From: Flavobacteriales bacterium
GTDB taxonomy: Bacteria > Bacteroidota > Bacteroidia > Flavobacteriales_D > Parvicellaceae
DNA length: 64,000 nucleotides
NCBI GenBank assembly: GCA_025210295.1
Contig: JAOASC010000015.1
Coordinates: 62,001-126,000, forward strand
Direction: 5' to 3'
The notes beneath the pieces are model-generated. The model saw only the letters and a list, made by a program, of their open reading frames with translations. It had not been told where the DNA came from and ran no database searches. This document shows positions 52,912 through 61,856 of the stretch, piece by piece. The position numbers were made by a program, and so were the translations under genes. Within the stretch, counting starts at the first letter, position 1. Every line of letters starts with the position of its first letter.

Positions 52912-54618
52912 ATGCACAAATTACTCATCATAATTTTTAACCTATTTATACTGGGCTTAGCTTTTGGGCAAGTCCCTTATGACTCGACCAATTTTAGAGC
53001 ACCTTTAAACATTCCTTTAGTTCTTGCAGGGAATTTTGCTGAATTGCGTTCTAACCATTTTCATACTGGTCTAGACATTAAGACCAACCATAAAGAGGGG
53101 TATCGAATTTATGCCATTGACTCTGGCTATATCTCTAGAATAAATATTTCACACTGGGGGTACGGAAAAGCTATTTATGTTACCCATCCAAATGGCTATA
53201 CTTCTGTTTACGCGCACTTAAGAAATTTCCCCAAAAAAGTAGAGAAATTTCTACGTAAAAAACAATTTGAGCAAGAAACAGAGACGCTAGACATACAATT
53301 AACTCCAAACGATCTTCCAGTAAAAAAAGGAGAAGTCATTGCCTATTCTGGAAACACAGGAAGTTCTTCAGCACCCCATTTACATTTTGAAATTAGAGAA
53401 ACCGCATCTGAGTTTCCTGTCAACCCGTTATTATTCAACTTTGATATTCAAGACAATGTTAAGCCCGATATTTTTAACATTAAAATCTATCCAATAAATG
53501 GCTCTATTAACAATCGGTTTTCCGAAAAAGTATATTCAACTACAGGCAGCAACGGCAAATACACTCTTAAAGAAAATCCTACAATCACCTTAAATGGTGC
53601 TATTGGTTTTGGTGTTCATACTATTGATAGACTAAATGCAGCACGTAACAAATGTGGAATTTACACTATAGAATTAGAATTAGATGGTCAAAAAGTATAT
53701 CAGCAAACAATGGAAAAATTAGATTTCTCCACCAACAGATATATCAATGCCCATAAAGACTATTATGAGTATCACAAAAGAAGAAGAAGTTTTCATAAAT
53801 CTTTTAAAACAGCAAACAATGACTTAGAAATTTATTCTAATTTAAATAACAATGGAATTCTCCGTTTTACTAAAGACACTACTCATCAATTAAAATATAT
53901 CATCAAAGACACATACGGCAACACATCAACTTTGGAATTTAAAGTAAAATCAACCAGTCAATCAATCCCACGACCAACCACTAAAGAAAATGCCACTGCA
54001 ACCCAAGCTTTTTCTATGGAAAAAGATGGTTTTATTGCTAAACTAGAAGATAAAACACTTTATGAAAACACTCAAATCAGCTACAGCACTGATAAAACCT
54101 TATATTCTTCTGCTCCTCTACACAAATTTGGAAATAGTGAAATTCCTCTCCAAAAATATTTTGTCATGAAAATTAAAACGCAAGGAATTTCTAAAGACAA
54201 AGAAGAGAAAGCTGTTGTTGTAAAAATTAGCGACGACAAAAGAAAAGCTTTTGCTAAGGGAGGAACATTCAAAGATGGATGGGTTGAAACGAAAGTAAGA
54301 GACTTTGGGAATTACACTGTAAAAGTTGATAGCACAGCTCCAGTTGTAACACCTGTAAACATTAGTAAAAACAAAGTTATCACCACACAAAATAACATTC
54401 AATTTAAAATCAGCGATAACTTAAGTGGTATCAAATCCTACAAAATATACATTGACAAGAATTTTAAGCTGGCTAATTATATTCCTAAACGAGGGACACT
54501 TACACTTCACTTTAATGAATACAATAAATTATCAAAAGGAGCTCATAACCTCAGAATCATTGTGGTAGACGAAAGAGGCAATAAAACGGTAAAAGATTAT
54601 CCTTTTAAAAAGCAATAA
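52912..54618 (+). CDS. M23 family metallopeptidase (LytM-like), exported
   Basis: This 568-residue protein has a signal peptide (HKLLIIIFNLFILGLAFGQ). An N-terminal M23 domain carries the zinc-site motifs HFHTGLDIK (His51 and Asp55) and SSAPHLHFEIR (His156, His158). The remaining 400 residues are beta-rich, with an Ig-like region ending in KQ. The family cuts peptide crossbridges in peptidoglycan or activates amidases. The ligand set HxxxD and HxH appears complete, so an active enzyme is likely. It is a single-gene unit with no close operon partner. Confidence 0.9.
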   Translation: MHKLLIIIFNLFILGLAFGQVPYDSTNFRAPLNIPLVLAGNFAELRSNHFHTGLDIKTNHKEGYRIYAIDSGYISRINISHWGYGKAIYVTHPNGYTSVYAHLRNFPKKVEKFLRKKQFEQETETLDIQLTPNDLPVKKGEVIAYSGNTGSSSAPHLHFEIRETASEFPVNPLLFNFDIQDNVKPDIFNIKIYPINGSINNRFSEKVYSTTGSNGKYTLKENPTITLNGAIGFGVHTIDRLNAARNKCGIYTIELELDGQKVYQQTMEKLDFSTNRYINAHKDYYEYHKRRRSFHKSFKTANNDLEIYSNLNNNGILRFTKDTTHQLKYIIKDTYGNTSTLEFKVKSTSQSIPRPTTKENATATQAFSMEKDGFIAKLEDKTLYENTQISYSTDKTLYSSAPLHKFGNSEIPLQKYFVMKIKTQGISKDKEEKAVVVKISDDKRKAFAKGGTFKDGWVETKVRDFGNYTVKVDSTAPVVTPVNISKNKVITTQNNIQFKISDNLSGIKSYKIYIDKNFKLANYIPKRGTLTLHFNEYNKLSKGAHNLRIIVVDERGNKTVKDYPFKKQ

Positions 54619-54661
54619 CAGTCTTTATCCTTTTAGACTGGATTTTAAAATTTAAATAGTA

Positions 54662-54669
54662 TATTTTTG
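54662..54669 (+). promoter_or_regulatory. Candidate -7 box for the collar genes
   Basis: TATTTTTG fits TAnnTTTG and ends seven bases before the ATG at 54677, implying an almost leaderless transcript. No clear -33 TTG is visible. Confidence 0.35.
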
Positions 54670-54676
54670 TTCTGTT

Positions 54677-56302
54677 ATGAATAGATTTATACTTTCTTTG
54701 CTGTGTTTGATTGCCATCAAACTTTCGGCTCAAAACGTGGGAATTAACCAACCCTCACCAACACATTCTTTACATATTTCTCCAATCAATAATGGAGACG
54801 ATCCAATCCGAATAGATGGCTTACAATCTTATAGTATTGGCGACACTTCACTTTTAATCATTAATAACTCAACTGGAGTTGTAAAGTATATTACTTCAAG
54901 TGATTTTGTTAACTTAATTAGTAATAATTCTGGTCTCGGGACAGATGATCAACAATTGGATAGTTTAATTTTAAACAACTACATTCTTACAGCTTACCTT
55001 GAAGATGGGGGAAATGCTTCTGTTGATTTAACTGCTATACGTGATAGTGCGATAAACTACTTAATTAATAACTCTGACACCTTATTCTCTACATCTTTTA
55101 CTGACAGTATCATTAGCACTTTATACAATAACGCTGATACTTTGCTTTATAACAGTAATTTCATTAACAACCTGAGAGATTCTATTGATACCGATGTGGA
55201 TAGTATAAGACTGAATGGCACAATACTTCATGTTTATGAAAATGGAAATGACCTCACAGCTGATTTAAGCTCCTTATCTGACAATGATAATGATCCAACT
55301 AATGAACACAATACCAATGCATCTTTAAGTGGAAATATTTTGAGCATTACCGACGCAGGCGGAAGTATTACTGTTGATTTAACACCGCTTATCAATACAG
55401 CTGTGGCTAATGCTATTCCCGCTGGTTCAGTAACTGCTTTTGCAGGCTCATCTGCTCCAAGTGGATACTTAGTTTGTGATGGAAGTGCTGTAAATAGAAG
55501 TACCTATCCTGATCTCTTCTCTGCCATTGGGACAATGTATGGAGCAGGCGATGGTTCTACGACATTTAATTTACCCAACTATAGTGGTCAGTTTTTAAGA
55601 GGAGTCGATAATGGAGCCGGAATTGACCCAGATGCTGCCACAAGAACAGACAGAGGTGATGGGACAACAGGAGATGCTGTAGGGACTAAACAAGGGAATG
55701 AACTACTTGCTCATAACCACACTGTAAACCCTCCATCTACTAATACCAGTACTGATGGAGCACACACTCATACTGTTGACCCACCTGTTACCAACACCAG
55801 TACTGATGGAGCTCACTTTCATACTGTAAATCCCCCAGCAACGAACACTAATTCAACTGGAGCACACACCCACTCTATTGATCCTCCAGCAACAACTACT
55901 AGCACTAATGGGAATCATTCTCATTCAACTGTTACTCAACTCGGGAACAACACTAATGGAGGACCTGACAACTGGGGAGTGCAACATTCCGATCCTGGAG
56001 GAGGAAACTGGGGAACCTATACTGGCTCAACATCTGCAGCTGGTAATCATGCTCATACGGTTAACATACCTGTCTTTAATTCAGCGGCCTCTGGAAACCA
56101 TTCTCATTCAGTTGATATCTCTCAATTTAACTCTGGAAATAGTGGCAATCACTCACACACAGTAAATATTGCTCAATTCAACTCAGGAAATAATGGAAAC
56201 CACACCCACAGCGTAGATATTGCTCAATTTAATTCTGGAAATGTCGGAGGAGCAGAAACGAGACCTACAAATGTTTCTGTTCTGTGGTGTATTAAATTTT
56301 AA
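54677..56302 (+). CDS. Exported phage tail-collar-domain protein (copy 1)
   Basis: This 541-residue protein has a signal peptide (RFILSLLCLIAIKLSAQ). An elongated N-terminal region has fibre-like repeats (DSLILNNYILTAYLEDGG, DSIRLNGTILHVYENGND). A phage Tail Collar domain follows (AFAGSSAPSGYLVCDGSAVNRSTYPDLFSAIGTMYGAGDGSTTFNLPNYSGQFLRG). A His/Gly-rich tail of about ten repeated GxHTHxV units precedes the end GGAETRPTNVSVLWCIKF. The end motif and HxH units are like the tip of phage short tail fibres (T4 gp12), where histidines bind metal along a trimer. No T9SS sorting domain is present. It is probably a surface fibre. A close paralogue follows after 11 bases. Confidence 0.85.
   Translation: MNRFILSLLCLIAIKLSAQNVGINQPSPTHSLHISPINNGDDPIRIDGLQSYSIGDTSLLIINNSTGVVKYITSSDFVNLISNNSGLGTDDQQLDSLILNNYILTAYLEDGGNASVDLTAIRDSAINYLINNSDTLFSTSFTDSIISTLYNNADTLLYNSNFINNLRDSIDTDVDSIRLNGTILHVYENGNDLTADLSSLSDNDNDPTNEHNTNASLSGNILSITDAGGSITVDLTPLINTAVANAIPAGSVTAFAGSSAPSGYLVCDGSAVNRSTYPDLFSAIGTMYGAGDGSTTFNLPNYSGQFLRGVDNGAGIDPDAATRTDRGDGTTGDAVGTKQGNELLAHNHTVNPPSTNTSTDGAHTHTVDPPVTNTSTDGAHFHTVNPPATNTNSTGAHTHSIDPPATTTSTNGNHSHSTVTQLGNNTNGGPDNWGVQHSDPGGGNWGTYTGSTSAAGNHAHTVNIPVFNSAASGNHSHSVDISQFNSGNSGNHSHTVNIAQFNSGNNGNHTHSVDIAQFNSGNVGGAETRPTNVSVLWCIKF
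55700..56250 (+). repeat. His/Gly coding repeats in collar protein 1
   Basis: About ten units encode GAHTHTVDPPxTNTSTD at first and GNHSHSVDIAQFNSGN towards the end. The unit is about 17 codons, with HxH conserved. The second collar gene has the same repeat type with fewer and partly different units. Confidence 0.8.
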
Positions 56303-56313
56303 AACCAACAACT

Positions 56314-57918
56314 ATGTACCAATTAAAACTTATAATACTAACCCTTTGTATAAGCACACTAGGGTATGCGCAAAATGTAGGAATCAACCAACCTTCTCCT
56401 ACGCATTCATTGCATGTTTCACCAATCAACAATGGAGATAATCCTATTAGAATTGATGGTTTACAATCTTACAGTATTGGAGACACCTCTCTCTTAATTA
56501 TCAATAATAACACAGGGGTTGTTAAATACATCTCTTCAACTGATTTTGTAAATTTAATCAGCAACGGTTCAGGTCTTGGAACAGATGACCAGCAACTAGA
56601 TAGCTTAACTTTAAACAATTATATCCTCACAACTTATTTAGAAGATGGAGGTAACGCCTCTGTGGACCTAGTTGCTATTCGCGATAGCGCCATTAGCTAC
56701 TTAATCAATAACTCAGATACGCTATTCTCCCCTTCTTTTACCGACAGTATTATTAGTACACTGTATCATAATGCTGACACCTTACTTTACAACAACAATT
56801 TTATTAGTAGCCTTAGAGATTCTATTGATACAGATGTTGATAGTATAGTCCTTAACGGAACAACATTGCATATTTATGAAAATGGCAATGACCTTACTGC
56901 TAACCTTAGCACTTTATCTGATAATGATAGTGACCCTACGAATGAATATAACAATAGCTTTTCTTTATCAGGGTCTGTTTTACAAATTTCTGATGGCGGA
57001 GGAACTATAACTGCCGACCTTGCTCCTTTAATTTATTCTGTTCAAACTCCCGTTGGAGCTATTTTTGCTTTTCCTACTGCTACTCCACCTTCGGGGTATT
57101 TAGTATGTAATGGACAAGCAGTAAGTAGAACAACCTACAACAATTTATTTTCTCTTATAGGAACAATGTACGGAGCAGGGGATGGTTCCACAACATTTAA
57201 CCTACCGAACTATAATGGGCAATTCTTAAGAGGTTTTGATAATGGAGCTGGAATTGATCCTGATGCTGCCACAAGAACAGATAGAGGAGATGGGACAACA
57301 GGAGATGCTGTAGGGACTAAACAAGGGAATGAACTACTTACTCATAACCACACTGTAAACCCTCCATCTACTAATACCAGTTCTGCCGGAGCTCATACAC
57401 ACACAGTAAATCCACCGGCTACCAACACCAGTTCTGCTGGTGCGCACACACACAGCATTGACCCTCCTAATACCAATACTTCAACCAATGGTGGACACAA
57501 CCACAGCGGACGAACAGGAGGAGTTTCTACATTTGATGCTGGAGCTTGGATACCATACGACGATAACTTATCAAGTAATACAGTAAATGAAACAAGCGTA
57601 GCGCCAACTACTTGTGGAAATCCTTGGAATGGACATGGGACTGTTGGAAATTTTCTTGGAACAATGGGATGCTCTAGGCTAAACCACACGCACACCATTG
57701 CTACTGACGGTAGCCATGCCCATAGTGTTAACATTCCTGCATTTACCTCTTCTTCTTCAGGAAATCATACACACAGTGTTGACATTCCTCAATTTAACTC
57801 AGGAAATAATGGTAATCATACACACAGTGTTGACATCGCTCAATTCAATTCAGGGAATGTCGGAGGTGCAGAAACGAGACCTACGAATGTTTCTGTTTTA
57901 TGGTGTATCAAGTTTTAA
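56314..57918 (+). CDS. Exported phage tail-collar-domain protein (copy 2)
   Basis: This 534-residue paralogue of the preceding protein shares signal peptide, fibre-like N-terminus, collar domain (AFPTATPPSGYLVCNGQAV, GTMYGAGDGSTTFNLPNYNGQFLRG) and the end GGAETRPTNVSVLWCIKF. The His/Gly repeat part differs: an insertion of about 70 residues (GGVSTFDAGAWIPYDD to GTMGCSRLNHTHTIATD) replaces several HTH units and holds two extra cysteines. This suggests a fibre tip with changed ligand. The two genes are separated by 11 bases and surely cotranscribed. A strong terminator follows. Confidence 0.85.
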   Translation: MYQLKLIILTLCISTLGYAQNVGINQPSPTHSLHVSPINNGDNPIRIDGLQSYSIGDTSLLIINNNTGVVKYISSTDFVNLISNGSGLGTDDQQLDSLTLNNYILTTYLEDGGNASVDLVAIRDSAISYLINNSDTLFSPSFTDSIISTLYHNADTLLYNNNFISSLRDSIDTDVDSIVLNGTTLHIYENGNDLTANLSTLSDNDSDPTNEYNNSFSLSGSVLQISDGGGTITADLAPLIYSVQTPVGAIFAFPTATPPSGYLVCNGQAVSRTTYNNLFSLIGTMYGAGDGSTTFNLPNYNGQFLRGFDNGAGIDPDAATRTDRGDGTTGDAVGTKQGNELLTHNHTVNPPSTNTSSAGAHTHTVNPPATNTSSAGAHTHSIDPPNTNTSTNGGHNHSGRTGGVSTFDAGAWIPYDDNLSSNTVNETSVAPTTCGNPWNGHGTVGNFLGTMGCSRLNHTHTIATDGSHAHSVNIPAFTSSSSGNHTHSVDIPQFNSGNNGNHTHSVDIAQFNSGNVGGAETRPTNVSVLWCIKF

Positions 57919-57920
57919 TA

Positions 57921-57951
57921 AAAAAAGCGCATTAAATAATGCGCTTTTTTT
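57921..57951. terminator. Bidirectional terminator after the collar genes
   Basis: A perfect 13-bp stem (AAAAAAGCGCATT at 57921-57933 with 57938-57950) with an AAAT loop has T runs on both strands. It serves the collar pair and the convergent arginase-like gene, whose stop begins at 57951. Confidence 0.9.
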
Positions 57952-59111
57952 TATTGTAATTTCTGGTAGGTCTTCCACCAAAGATCAGGAATCTGTTGTT
58001 GGCTAGCATCAATATAGTCTTGGTAATTACAAGGAACTAAATGGTGCCTTTCAAACCGAACTCTCTCATGAGGTGGATAAGGAATTTCCATCCACCATCG
58101 ATCAGATAAGTCACTTTTATAAAAAACCAGCTCATGCTCGGTATTTTCAATATGAATTCGATATTTAGTATAACTTTTCTTAGACCCAACTGGAAAATCT
58201 TTCTTACGATTGATAAAACCATCTAAAATACACCAAATCATCTGCCCCATTAATTGTGATGACATTGCATTTTCAACATCTAAAGTAGAGTTGTATTCAT
58301 ACAAACCAATACTAGTTAACTTATCACTCATTCCAGCATAACGCAAGATCTGACACATTTGCTCTGCATAAAACCCATTGGGAGTTGCTGCTTTATTAGC
58401 TTTAAAGTCAGAAGCCCTTATCGCTGAGACATCAACACTAATCATATCAGCATTTCTAACAATAGGTTCTGTTTTCGAGATGTCTGATTGTAATTCTCCT
58501 AAGCGATAGATATCAAAATACAAATCCTCCATTAACTTTTTGTCAATAGGAGACACAAAGTAAGTCTGATAGCCTAAAATACTTGCATTAAACAAATAAT
58601 TAGGCTGGTGTAAAATAATTTTATTTAAAAAAGCTTTAGAAGAAAGCTCTTGATTAGCCTCCCCAATATCAAATTGATTATCGATGATGGCTAAATTTAC
58701 TGTTTGCTCTAACTTCTCATAAGCTTTATAATTGGCATAAGTCAGTTCTTGACTTCCTCCAATTATAATAACAAACACATCTTTTTTTATTAATTGCTCT
58801 ACTACTTCGCTTAAAGCAAAATAAGTATCTTCTTTGGATGCTCCAGCTTTTATATTTCCTAAATCAACAATAGGTAAATCTTCTCCTTGTATATACAATT
58901 GATACAGCTCTCTTCTTACCTCATCAGGTGACTGCGCGCATCCTTTATTATGCTCCCCTCCTCTATCTTCCTGAACTCCTACAATAGCAAGCTTAGCCTG
59001 CTCTATATCAGGAAAACTATCTTCGGTATTGAAATCGGTGTAATCCCCTATTGTTCCTTTTTTAAAATCATCAGGCGGAACTACACTTTCAAAGTAAATA
59101 CTAATATCCAT
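57951..59111 (-). CDS. Arginase/formimidoylglutamase-fold protein with altered metal site
   Basis: This 386-residue protein of the ureohydrolase superfamily is usually labelled formimidoylglutamase or arginase in Bacteroidota. The fold marks are present: VGVQEDRGGEHNKGC, FVIIIGGSQELTYANYKAYE, LAIIDNQFDIGE and MISVDVSAIRASDF. The metal ligands are not intact. The family GGDH is GGSQ (Gln121), the DAHxD motif is DNQFD (Gln146) and the second Asp of DxD is Ser (Ser229). So half the manganese ligands are lost, and catalysis by the normal two-metal mechanism is unlikely. It follows topA on the same strand by 56 bases, a neighbourhood I recall from related genomes. A non-enzymatic or changed role is inferred. 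Confidence 0.85.
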   Translation of the reverse strand: MDISIYFESVVPPDDFKKGTIGDYTDFNTEDSFPDIEQAKLAIVGVQEDRGGEHNKGCAQSPDEVRRELYQLYIQGEDLPIVDLGNIKAGASKEDTYFALSEVVEQLIKKDVFVIIIGGSQELTYANYKAYEKLEQTVNLAIIDNQFDIGEANQELSSKAFLNKIILHQPNYLFNASILGYQTYFVSPIDKKLMEDLYFDIYRLGELQSDISKTEPIVRNADMISVDVSAIRASDFKANKAATPNGFYAEQMCQILRYAGMSDKLTSIGLYEYNSTLDVENAMSSQLMGQMIWCILDGFINRKKDFPVGSKKSYTKYRIHIENTEHELVFYKSDLSDRWWMEIPYPPHERVRFERHHLVPCNYQDYIDASQQQIPDLWWKTYQKLQ

Positions 59112-59167
59112 CTTTTATTTCTTGCGAAACTCGTATCGCTCTTTATGTAAGACGAACCAAAGGTTTC

Positions 59168-61651
59168 TTATTTTTTCTTTTTAGCTGTTGTCTTTCTTGT
59201 CTTTTTCTTTGGAGCATTCTCTTCAATAATTGCTTTCACTTGCTCTAAAGTTAATTTTGCTGCATCAGTCGTTTTAGGCATTTCTATTTTAGTCTTGCCT
59301 TTTATTATATTAAATCGACCCCATCTTGCTTTCTCAACTCTTATTCCTTCTGACTCCCAATTATGAATAACCTTCTCTATCTCTTTCTTTTTCTTCGTTT
59401 CAATTAATTCAACAATATCATCATGAGATAGGTTATCAAAATCATACTTCTTATTGACATTGATAAACATTCCATTCCATTTAATAAATGGACCGAAACG
59501 GCCTTTTCCTTTTTGAACTGGCAACCCTTCATATTCATCAACTGGAGCATCTGCTTTTTGCTTTGCTACAATGAGCTCAACTGCTCGATTGAAGTCTACA
59601 TCTAATGGGTTTTCCCCTTTTGGCAATGATACATAAGCTTTTCCATATTTAACATAAGGTCCAAATCTACCATTAGAGACTATTACTCCCTCGCCCTCAT
59701 ATTTACCTAAATCCTTTGGCAATAAAAATAAATCTAATGCTTCCGCTAATGTTATACTTGATAAAGATTGGTTGGCTTGTAAACTCGCATACTGTTTCTC
59801 TTCATCATCCTGACTTCCTATTTGAGCCATAGGACCAAATTTCCCTATTCTAACACTAACCTGTTTTCCTGATTCTGGATGCGTTCCTAAAATACGTTCT
59901 CCACTAGCTCTATCAGAATGCTCTAAAGTGTGTTCTATATTTTTATGAAATGGGGAATAAAACTTCTCCAACATTTGAGTCCACTCCATTAAACCTTGAG
60001 CGATATCATCAAATTCTTTTTCGACATTAGCTGTAAAGTTATAATCCAATACTTTACCAAAATGCTCGATTAAGAAATCATTCACCACAAAACCAATATC
60101 AGTTGGCATCAGCTTATTTCTATCGGCTCCATAGACCTCTTTTTTGACCTTTCTGTCAACAGTCCCACTTTCCAATACAAATTGAGTATAATTTCTTTCT
60201 TTCCCCTCTTTTTCTTTTCTTTCTACATATCCTCTTTTTTGTATTGTACTAATAGTTGGAGCATAAGTAGACGGTCTTCCAATACCTAATTCTTCTAATT
60301 TTTTAACTAAAGATGCTTCCGTATATCTAGCTGGAGGCCTAGTAAACCTTTCTGTTGCAGTGATAATTTTGGAAGTTAAAGCTTCTCCAATTTTTACAGC
60401 AGGTAACATTCCTTTTTGTTCATCATCATTTTCATCATCTGTTCCCTCCAAATAAACTTTTAAGAACCCATCAAATTTAATGACCTCACCATTAGCGACA
60501 AACTGCTCAGAAGCTCCACTAACATCTATCGTAATTTTAGTCTTTTCTAATTCAGCCTCAGCCATTTGAGAAGCAATGGTTCTCTTCCAGATTAACTGAT
60601 ACAATCTTTGCTGTTGTGCATCAGCACCTGCACTATGCACTGCAAAATTAGTTGGTCGAATGGCCTCGTGCGCTTCTTGTGCACCAGCCTTGTTTGTTTT
60701 AAATTTTCTTGTTTTAGAATAAGCTTTTCCGTAAGCAGAAACTACCTCTTCTGCAGCGTTTTTAACAGCAAAATCAGATAAATTCAAAGAATCTGTTCTC
60801 ATGTACGTTATTAACCCTGCTTCATATAAACGTTGTGCAAGATTCATAGTTCTTGCCACATTATACCCCAACTTTCTACTTGCCTCTTGTTGTAAAGTAG
60901 ATGTTGTAAAAGGAGGTGCTGGTTTTCTGACAGCAGGCTTCTTTTCTAAATTATTGATCGTAAAAGTAGCATCAGCACATTTATGAATAAATGCTTCAGC
61001 TTCTTTTTCTGTTTTGAAATTTTTTGATATTTCAGCTTTAAAAACCTTTCCATTAACGACAAAGTCTCCTACAACTTTGTACGAACTGGTGGAATCAAAG
61101 CTTTCTATTTCGCGTTCCCTTTCAGCAATAATTCTTACAGTTACAGACTGAACTCTTCCAGCTGACAATGATGGTCTTACTTTTTTCCACAATACAGGAG
61201 ATAATTCAAAACCTACGATACGGTCAAGAATTCTTCTTGCCTGTTGTGCATTTACCAAATCAATATCAATCGTTCTTGGAGTAGCAATTGCTTTTTGAAC
61301 TGCCTGTTTAGTAATTTCATTAAAAGTAATACGTTTTACTTTCTCTTCTTTTAACTTTAACGTTTCCTGTAAATGCCAAGAAATCGCTTCCCCCTCACGG
61401 TCCTCATCCGTTGCTAACCAAACAATCTCAGCAGCTTTCGACAATTTCCTTAACTCTGCTACCACTTTCTTTTTATCATCAGAAACTTCATAATTTGGAG
61501 CAAAATTATTTTCAATATCTATCGCTTCTCCTTTCTTAGCCAAATCTCTTACATGACCAAAACTAGATTTAACAATAAAATCTTTTCCTAAATAGCCTTC
61601 AATAGTCTTGGCTTTAGCAGGAGACTCAACAATTACTAAGTTTTGCGCCAT
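59168..61651 (-). CDS. topA: DNA topoisomerase I
   Basis: This 827-residue type IA topoisomerase relaxes negative supercoils. The Toprim domain starts at NLVIVESPAKAKTIEGYLG and holds LATDEDREGEAISWHL. The catalytic tyrosine is in GLITYMRTDS (about residue 300), and GRPSTYAPTISTIQKRGYV is intact. The C-terminus has repeated GRFGPYVKYGKAYVSLPK-type blocks instead of zinc-ribbons, as is common in Bacteroidota. It ends in a Lys-rich tail. The arginase-like gene follows on the same strand. Confidence 0.97.
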   Translation of the reverse strand: MAQNLVIVESPAKAKTIEGYLGKDFIVKSSFGHVRDLAKKGEAIDIENNFAPNYEVSDDKKKVVAELRKLSKAAEIVWLATDEDREGEAISWHLQETLKLKEEKVKRITFNEITKQAVQKAIATPRTIDIDLVNAQQARRILDRIVGFELSPVLWKKVRPSLSAGRVQSVTVRIIAEREREIESFDSTSSYKVVGDFVVNGKVFKAEISKNFKTEKEAEAFIHKCADATFTINNLEKKPAVRKPAPPFTTSTLQQEASRKLGYNVARTMNLAQRLYEAGLITYMRTDSLNLSDFAVKNAAEEVVSAYGKAYSKTRKFKTNKAGAQEAHEAIRPTNFAVHSAGADAQQQRLYQLIWKRTIASQMAEAELEKTKITIDVSGASEQFVANGEVIKFDGFLKVYLEGTDDENDDEQKGMLPAVKIGEALTSKIITATERFTRPPARYTEASLVKKLEELGIGRPSTYAPTISTIQKRGYVERKEKEGKERNYTQFVLESGTVDRKVKKEVYGADRNKLMPTDIGFVVNDFLIEHFGKVLDYNFTANVEKEFDDIAQGLMEWTQMLEKFYSPFHKNIEHTLEHSDRASGERILGTHPESGKQVSVRIGKFGPMAQIGSQDDEEKQYASLQANQSLSSITLAEALDLFLLPKDLGKYEGEGVIVSNGRFGPYVKYGKAYVSLPKGENPLDVDFNRAVELIVAKQKADAPVDEYEGLPVQKGKGRFGPFIKWNGMFINVNKKYDFDNLSHDDIVELIETKKKKEIEKVIHNWESEGIRVEKARWGRFNIIKGKTKIEMPKTTDAAKLTLEQVKAIIEENAPKKKTRKTTAKKKK

Positions 61652-61811
61652 ATTAATTTTTCTTTTTCTGATGTAGTTAAAGCAATTTCAATCTGCAAAG
61701 GAATAAAAATAAATCGCATTGTTCAAATCTTAATTTAAAAAATGTAATTTCAAGTACAATAAAACGTTACGATATCAAGACATTGAAATACTTCACGTCA
61801 TTTTGTCAGTA

Positions 61812-61845
61812 TTTGAATAATAACTACCTTTGGATTTTAAATTTG
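61812..61845 (+). promoter_or_regulatory. Candidate promoter of miaB
   Basis: TTTG at 61812-61815 and TAAATTTG at 61838-61845 fit the Bacteroidota -33 and -7 elements with 22 bases between them, within the usual range. A GATAGGAG sequence six bases before the ATG at 61857 is a plausible ribosome-binding site. This is the best two-part promoter in the window. Confidence 0.5.
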
Positions 61846-61856
61846 ATAGGAGATAA

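Noticed and set aside
57393-57734. Minus-strand open frame of 113 codons within the second collar gene.
   Set aside because: It mirrors the Gly/His-rich repeats on the other strand, has a Val/Pro/Leu-rich composition without any family pattern, and lies wholly inside a well-supported gene.
54677-57918. Prophage or tailocin remnant suggested by tail-collar domains.
   Set aside because: Both proteins have Sec signal peptides, and no capsid, terminase, portal, sheath, integrase or lysis genes are near. Flanking genes are ordinary chromosomal ones.
57951-59111. Active arginase or formimidoylglutamase in histidine or arginine degradation.
   Set aside because: Three metal ligands are replaced and no hut or arginine-degradation genes are nearby, so I kept the fold but not the activity.
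61652-61856. 205-base intergenic gap between topA and miaB examined for a tRNA or small RNA.
   Set aside because: No cloverleaf, no GTTCGA-type T-loop and no strong hairpin was seen; only the miaB promoter candidate is supported.
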